A stretch of 25,485 nucleotides of DNA from assembly GCA_964470845.1 (NCBI GenBank), contig CAYYEL010000027.1, positions 1 to 25,485 of the forward strand, read 5' to 3'. The notes under the pieces are model-generated. The model was not told where the DNA came from. It was given only the letters and a program-made list of their open reading frames with translations, and did not search any database. The DNA is from HGM04593 sp964470845. Lineage in GTDB: Bacteria > Bacteroidota > Bacteroidia > Bacteroidales > Bacteroidaceae. The translations under genes were made by a program, and so were the position numbers. Positions 23,071 through 25,485 of the stretch are shown here, in pieces. Each line of letters starts with the position of its first letter. The stretch's first letter is position 1.

Positions 23071-25287
23071 CTATTCAATGACAGGTCGCACCGGATAACC
23101 GCAACACCTCGATTCACCAGACATCAATTTAGATACACTAAAAAAGCAACCGCACGCATCAGTATACCAAGGATCATAAATAGTACTTGTCCAGTAACCG
23201 GAGGTCCCGGAAAGTAAAGTCTCACTATAACCACTATAACCACCCACTGCTGGCAAAAATATACTATTTTGCTGCTCATTGAGCTTTGAAGTTATTTTGT
23301 AACCTTTAACGCCATTAACTGTAGTCCACTTCCAAGAACACTTCGTAATAAGTTCCTCCATCTCGGCTTTTGTAGGCATACGCCAACCATTACCTAACTT
23401 TACTTGAGCAACATCATCCTCGGGTTCAAGAACGGTCTTATTATCAAACCACTCGGAATCATTGTTTGTATTATACTTTAATATAGTCAAATTATCTACT
23501 ACCGTATCATGAATAGCAAACTTATAATTATACCATTTGTAAAAAGCCTTCTCCTCAATCTCGCCCCAAGCATAATATCCACCGGCCTCCTCGGGCTTAG
23601 TAGCCCCGACATTACAGCAAGCCCACTTTACACTAAGCCCCAAGTCCACAGCGTGAATATGATTATTATTGTCGCAACCTATAAAATACCACAAAGCAAA
23701 GGTTTGAGGTTCACTTGTACTATATTGTTGCTCGTATCCACCAACAACATAAACGCCCAATTTTATATCCTTGCGATGCTCAACAAAATCTTTTTTGTTA
23801 ACCTTAAACTGCAATTCCAATGTATCGGTATCAGCCCCCATATACTCATCCTGCGAGGGATTACCCTTTTTCCCAAAATCAGATGGATAATAATGATATT
23901 TTTTATTATCATCCAAATAATAAACACCCCACTCAGCAATCATCTCCAATGAAGCAATATGCCCCGTAACATTATAATTCAATATTACAGAATCGCCTCT
24001 TAATTCCTTGGAAACATATTCAAATTTTGTAATATGCCCATCCAAGGCACTAATCTCATAAATATCGTCATAAGCTATATGATTAGCGTTAACATTATGG
24101 GCTTCGTCCAGCAGACGACTATTCCTAATAAATCCCTTAAACAACAGCCTCTTGCCACTGCTCGGTACATTTTTTACTATCTTAAGAGACTGCGACTCCG
24201 TGTCTCTGTTATTCAATAACACCTCATATTTATAATGCGGAACACTCCTATTATAGTAAGGCACAGAATCATAATAGCCCACAACTCCACAGCTTATAGC
24301 ATTACGTGCAAGATTCTCGGGTTCATCATAATATTTATGATACAGATGCGATGGGATAGTATTAACACCATCAACCCTAAGAAAAATCTCAATATTCTTA
24401 CTATCCACCTTTGAAATACTGTCCACAACTATCTTGCAGTTGCCATAAGCCAAATTCCTATAAGGCTTATAGAGAGACGAATCATTCTTTTCGCACAACA
24501 CACTGAAAGGCACGACTGTAAAATCCACAGAACCATCTAAAAAATCGGAAGCCCTGTTCGCATAACTATTTATCACATCATCAAGAAAAGCATAAACATC
24601 GGCATTAAACAAGCTTATATCCGAAATTTCAGCATCGCCCAAATTAGCTAACAACCTAAGAGCGTTTTTCAAAAAAGCAGTATCGAACAAATTATTTGCA
24701 CTCACCGAAGAGTGCGACAGCAACTCATCCTCGGAACAATTGACCATAGACCCACAAAGAGCACCATCGGCATCAAACCAACTCAGCAGATAATAACCCT
24801 CGGTGCGTGTTACATAAGCACAGTTGCTGCCATTGCCAACCTCAAGTACCACACCCTGCTCATTCAACAGGAGGTAAAGCCCTCCACCATCTCCTGCCAA
24901 AATATAATATTTTATATAATTATTTATCCTATCAAATGAAGCAACCATATAATCGCCATCCAAGCACAAACCATCGTCCCAACCCTGAAGTTCCTTTAAA
25001 GGAATTCTTTTGTATCCGTCAACCTTGTCCGAGGGCTCGCAGTCGCACTTATCCGAAGCATCGCATCCACACTCACCCTGTACACAATCGCACACTTGCG
25101 ACGAGGGGTCGCACTCACACTTATTCGACGTGTCGCATCCACACTCACCCTGTACACAATCGCACACTTGCAACAAAGGGTCGCACGTACAATTACTATT
25201 AAAATATTTTTTTGTTTCAATGCAAGAGCACAACAGACAGCATACAAGCAAATAAAAGCACAATGCCGGCATAGAGAAAACCTTCAT
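23071..25287 (-). CDS. Large lipoprotein with Cys-rich repeat stalk and C-terminal FISUMP domain
   Basis: The ATG at 25287 gives 738 residues with a lipoprotein signal (MKVFSMPALCFYLLVCCLLCSC, lipid Cys22 by the LCSC lipobox); an ATG at 25323 adds 12 polar residues. Residues 33-83 form a Cys-rich stalk with seven Cys-x-Cys pairs, built from a 24-residue unit containing VCDCVQGECGCD twice. Residues about 90-430 are unrecognised, beta-rich and tyrosine-rich. Residues about 430-535 look like an immunoglobulin-type strand module (EWGVYYLDDNKKYHYYP). Residues about 545-738 are a FISUMP (Fibrobacter succinogenes major paralogous) domain: VDLGLSVKWACCNVGATKPE, YYAWGE, GNGWRMPTKAEMEEL, FLPAVGGY, GYWTST and PVRPV. 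The protein is membrane-anchored, perhaps at the cell surface. Function is unknown; adhesion is a guess from related architectures. It stands alone between hairpins. Confidence 0.85.
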   Translation of the reverse strand: MKVFSMPALCFYLLVCCLLCSCIETKKYFNSNCTCDPLLQVCDCVQGECGCDTSNKCECDPSSQVCDCVQGECGCDASDKCDCEPSDKVDGYKRIPLKELQGWDDGLCLDGDYMVASFDRINNYIKYYILAGDGGGLYLLLNEQGVVLEVGNGSNCAYVTRTEGYYLLSWFDADGALCGSMVNCSEDELLSHSSVSANNLFDTAFLKNALRLLANLGDAEISDISLFNADVYAFLDDVINSYANRASDFLDGSVDFTVVPFSVLCEKNDSSLYKPYRNLAYGNCKIVVDSISKVDSKNIEIFLRVDGVNTIPSHLYHKYYDEPENLARNAISCGVVGYYDSVPYYNRSVPHYKYEVLLNNRDTESQSLKIVKNVPSSGKRLLFKGFIRNSRLLDEAHNVNANHIAYDDIYEISALDGHITKFEYVSKELRGDSVILNYNVTGHIASLEMIAEWGVYYLDDNKKYHYYPSDFGKKGNPSQDEYMGADTDTLELQFKVNKKDFVEHRKDIKLGVYVVGGYEQQYSTSEPQTFALWYFIGCDNNNHIHAVDLGLSVKWACCNVGATKPEEAGGYYAWGEIEEKAFYKWYNYKFAIHDTVVDNLTILKYNTNNDSEWFDNKTVLEPEDDVAQVKLGNGWRMPTKAEMEELITKCSWKWTTVNGVKGYKITSKLNEQQNSIFLPAVGGYSGYSETLLSGTSGYWTSTIYDPWYTDACGCFFSVSKLMSGESRCCGYPVRPVIE
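25061..25171. repeat. 72-bp tandem repeat encoding the Cys-rich stalk
   Basis: A 39-bp core at 25061-25099 recurs without change at 25133-25171, a period of 72 bp (24 codons). The flanking parts of the unit are similar but diverged. It encodes the VCDCVQGECGCD segments of the lipoprotein and keeps the reading frame. Confidence 0.85.
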
Positions 25288-25431
25288 ACAATGATATTGA
25301 TTAAATAAACAATCGTGATACACATTCTTTATTATGCAAAATTTCTGTAAAAATAGGTTATTTTCTCCTATTCTTCAATAATATTCATAAGATTCTCCAA
25401 AAAAATAACCACAGACGGACACAAAGAAATA

Positions 25432-25461
25432 GAGAGCCTTAGCATTGTAACTAAAGCTCTC
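25432..25461. terminator. Stem-loop near the right edge, probably ending an upstream gene
   Basis: GAGAGC (25432-25437) pairs with GCTCTC (25456-25461), and TTAG (25439-25442) with CTAA (25451-25454), around an 8-base loop. On the minus strand it is followed by TATTTCTTTG, so it may terminate a minus-strand gene lying beyond 25485. The rest of 25288-25485 is AT-rich and I see no gene and no clear TAnnTTTG box in it. Confidence 0.45.
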
Positions 25462-25485
25462 CTCAAAAAAAAGTGGCGATGACCT

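Noticed and set aside
25061..25171. Possible CRISPR-like array
   Set aside because: There are only two copies, directly in tandem within a coding frame, with no unique spacers between repeats and no cas genes.
24807..25202. A plus-strand frame with repeated His/Thr-rich segments
   Set aside because: It is the reverse reading of the Cys-rich repeat of the lipoprotein. The lipoprotein frame has a signal peptide and a FISUMP domain; this one has neither.

Overview
The window is a stretch of Bacteroidales (Bacteroidota) chromosome. Four things support this: the gene order (guaB-recQ-clpX-clpP-tig, and rpmF/era/der beside yceD), the lack of Shine-Dalgarno-like sites before most starts, recurrent TAnnTTTG -7 promoter boxes, and a lipoprotein ending in a FISUMP domain. 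There is no rRNA, tRNA, CRISPR array, transposase or phage gene. Coding density is high, and every gene is on the minus strand except the mlaE-mlaF pair.

Layout from left to right. A truncated outer-membrane protein gene (1-176) comes first. Next is a tightly packed minus-strand cluster read from right to left: a parvulin-type foldase, a foldase-like lipoprotein, a SurA-like isomerase, an OstA-like protein, a 98-residue one-helix protein and mutL. Two of its junctions are ATGA overlaps. guaB and recQ follow, then clpX-clpP-tig. lptB diverges from mlaE-mlaF at about 16.7-16.86 kb. der, era, rpmF and yceD converge on mlaF across a strong hairpin. A sensor histidine kinase without a response regulator in view comes next. 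The right end holds a large lipoprotein with a cysteine-rich tandem repeat next to its lipid anchor and a C-terminal FISUMP domain.

How the genes fit together. The left cluster serves envelope biogenesis: periplasmic foldases for outer-membrane proteins plus an LPS-transport-like OstA protein. LptB and MlaE/MlaF belong to the same theme of lipid traffic between membranes. Trigger factor with ClpP/ClpX is a folding and degradation module. Der, Era, L32 and YceD concern ribosome assembly. GuaB, RecQ and MutL cover GTP synthesis and DNA maintenance.

Most of the window is core housekeeping DNA, and I see no complete new system in it. The best candidate for something unusual is the terminal lipoprotein, whose stalk has seven Cys-x-Cys pairs in 51 residues encoded by a 72-bp tandem repeat. 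Secondary points are a perfect 48-bp palindrome just after clpX, a palindrome overlapping a putative promoter of the outer-membrane protein gene, a two-hairpin leader before tig, a MutL with a degenerate endonuclease motif, and the absence of fabH from its expected place. All family assignments come from reading the translations; no database search was run.
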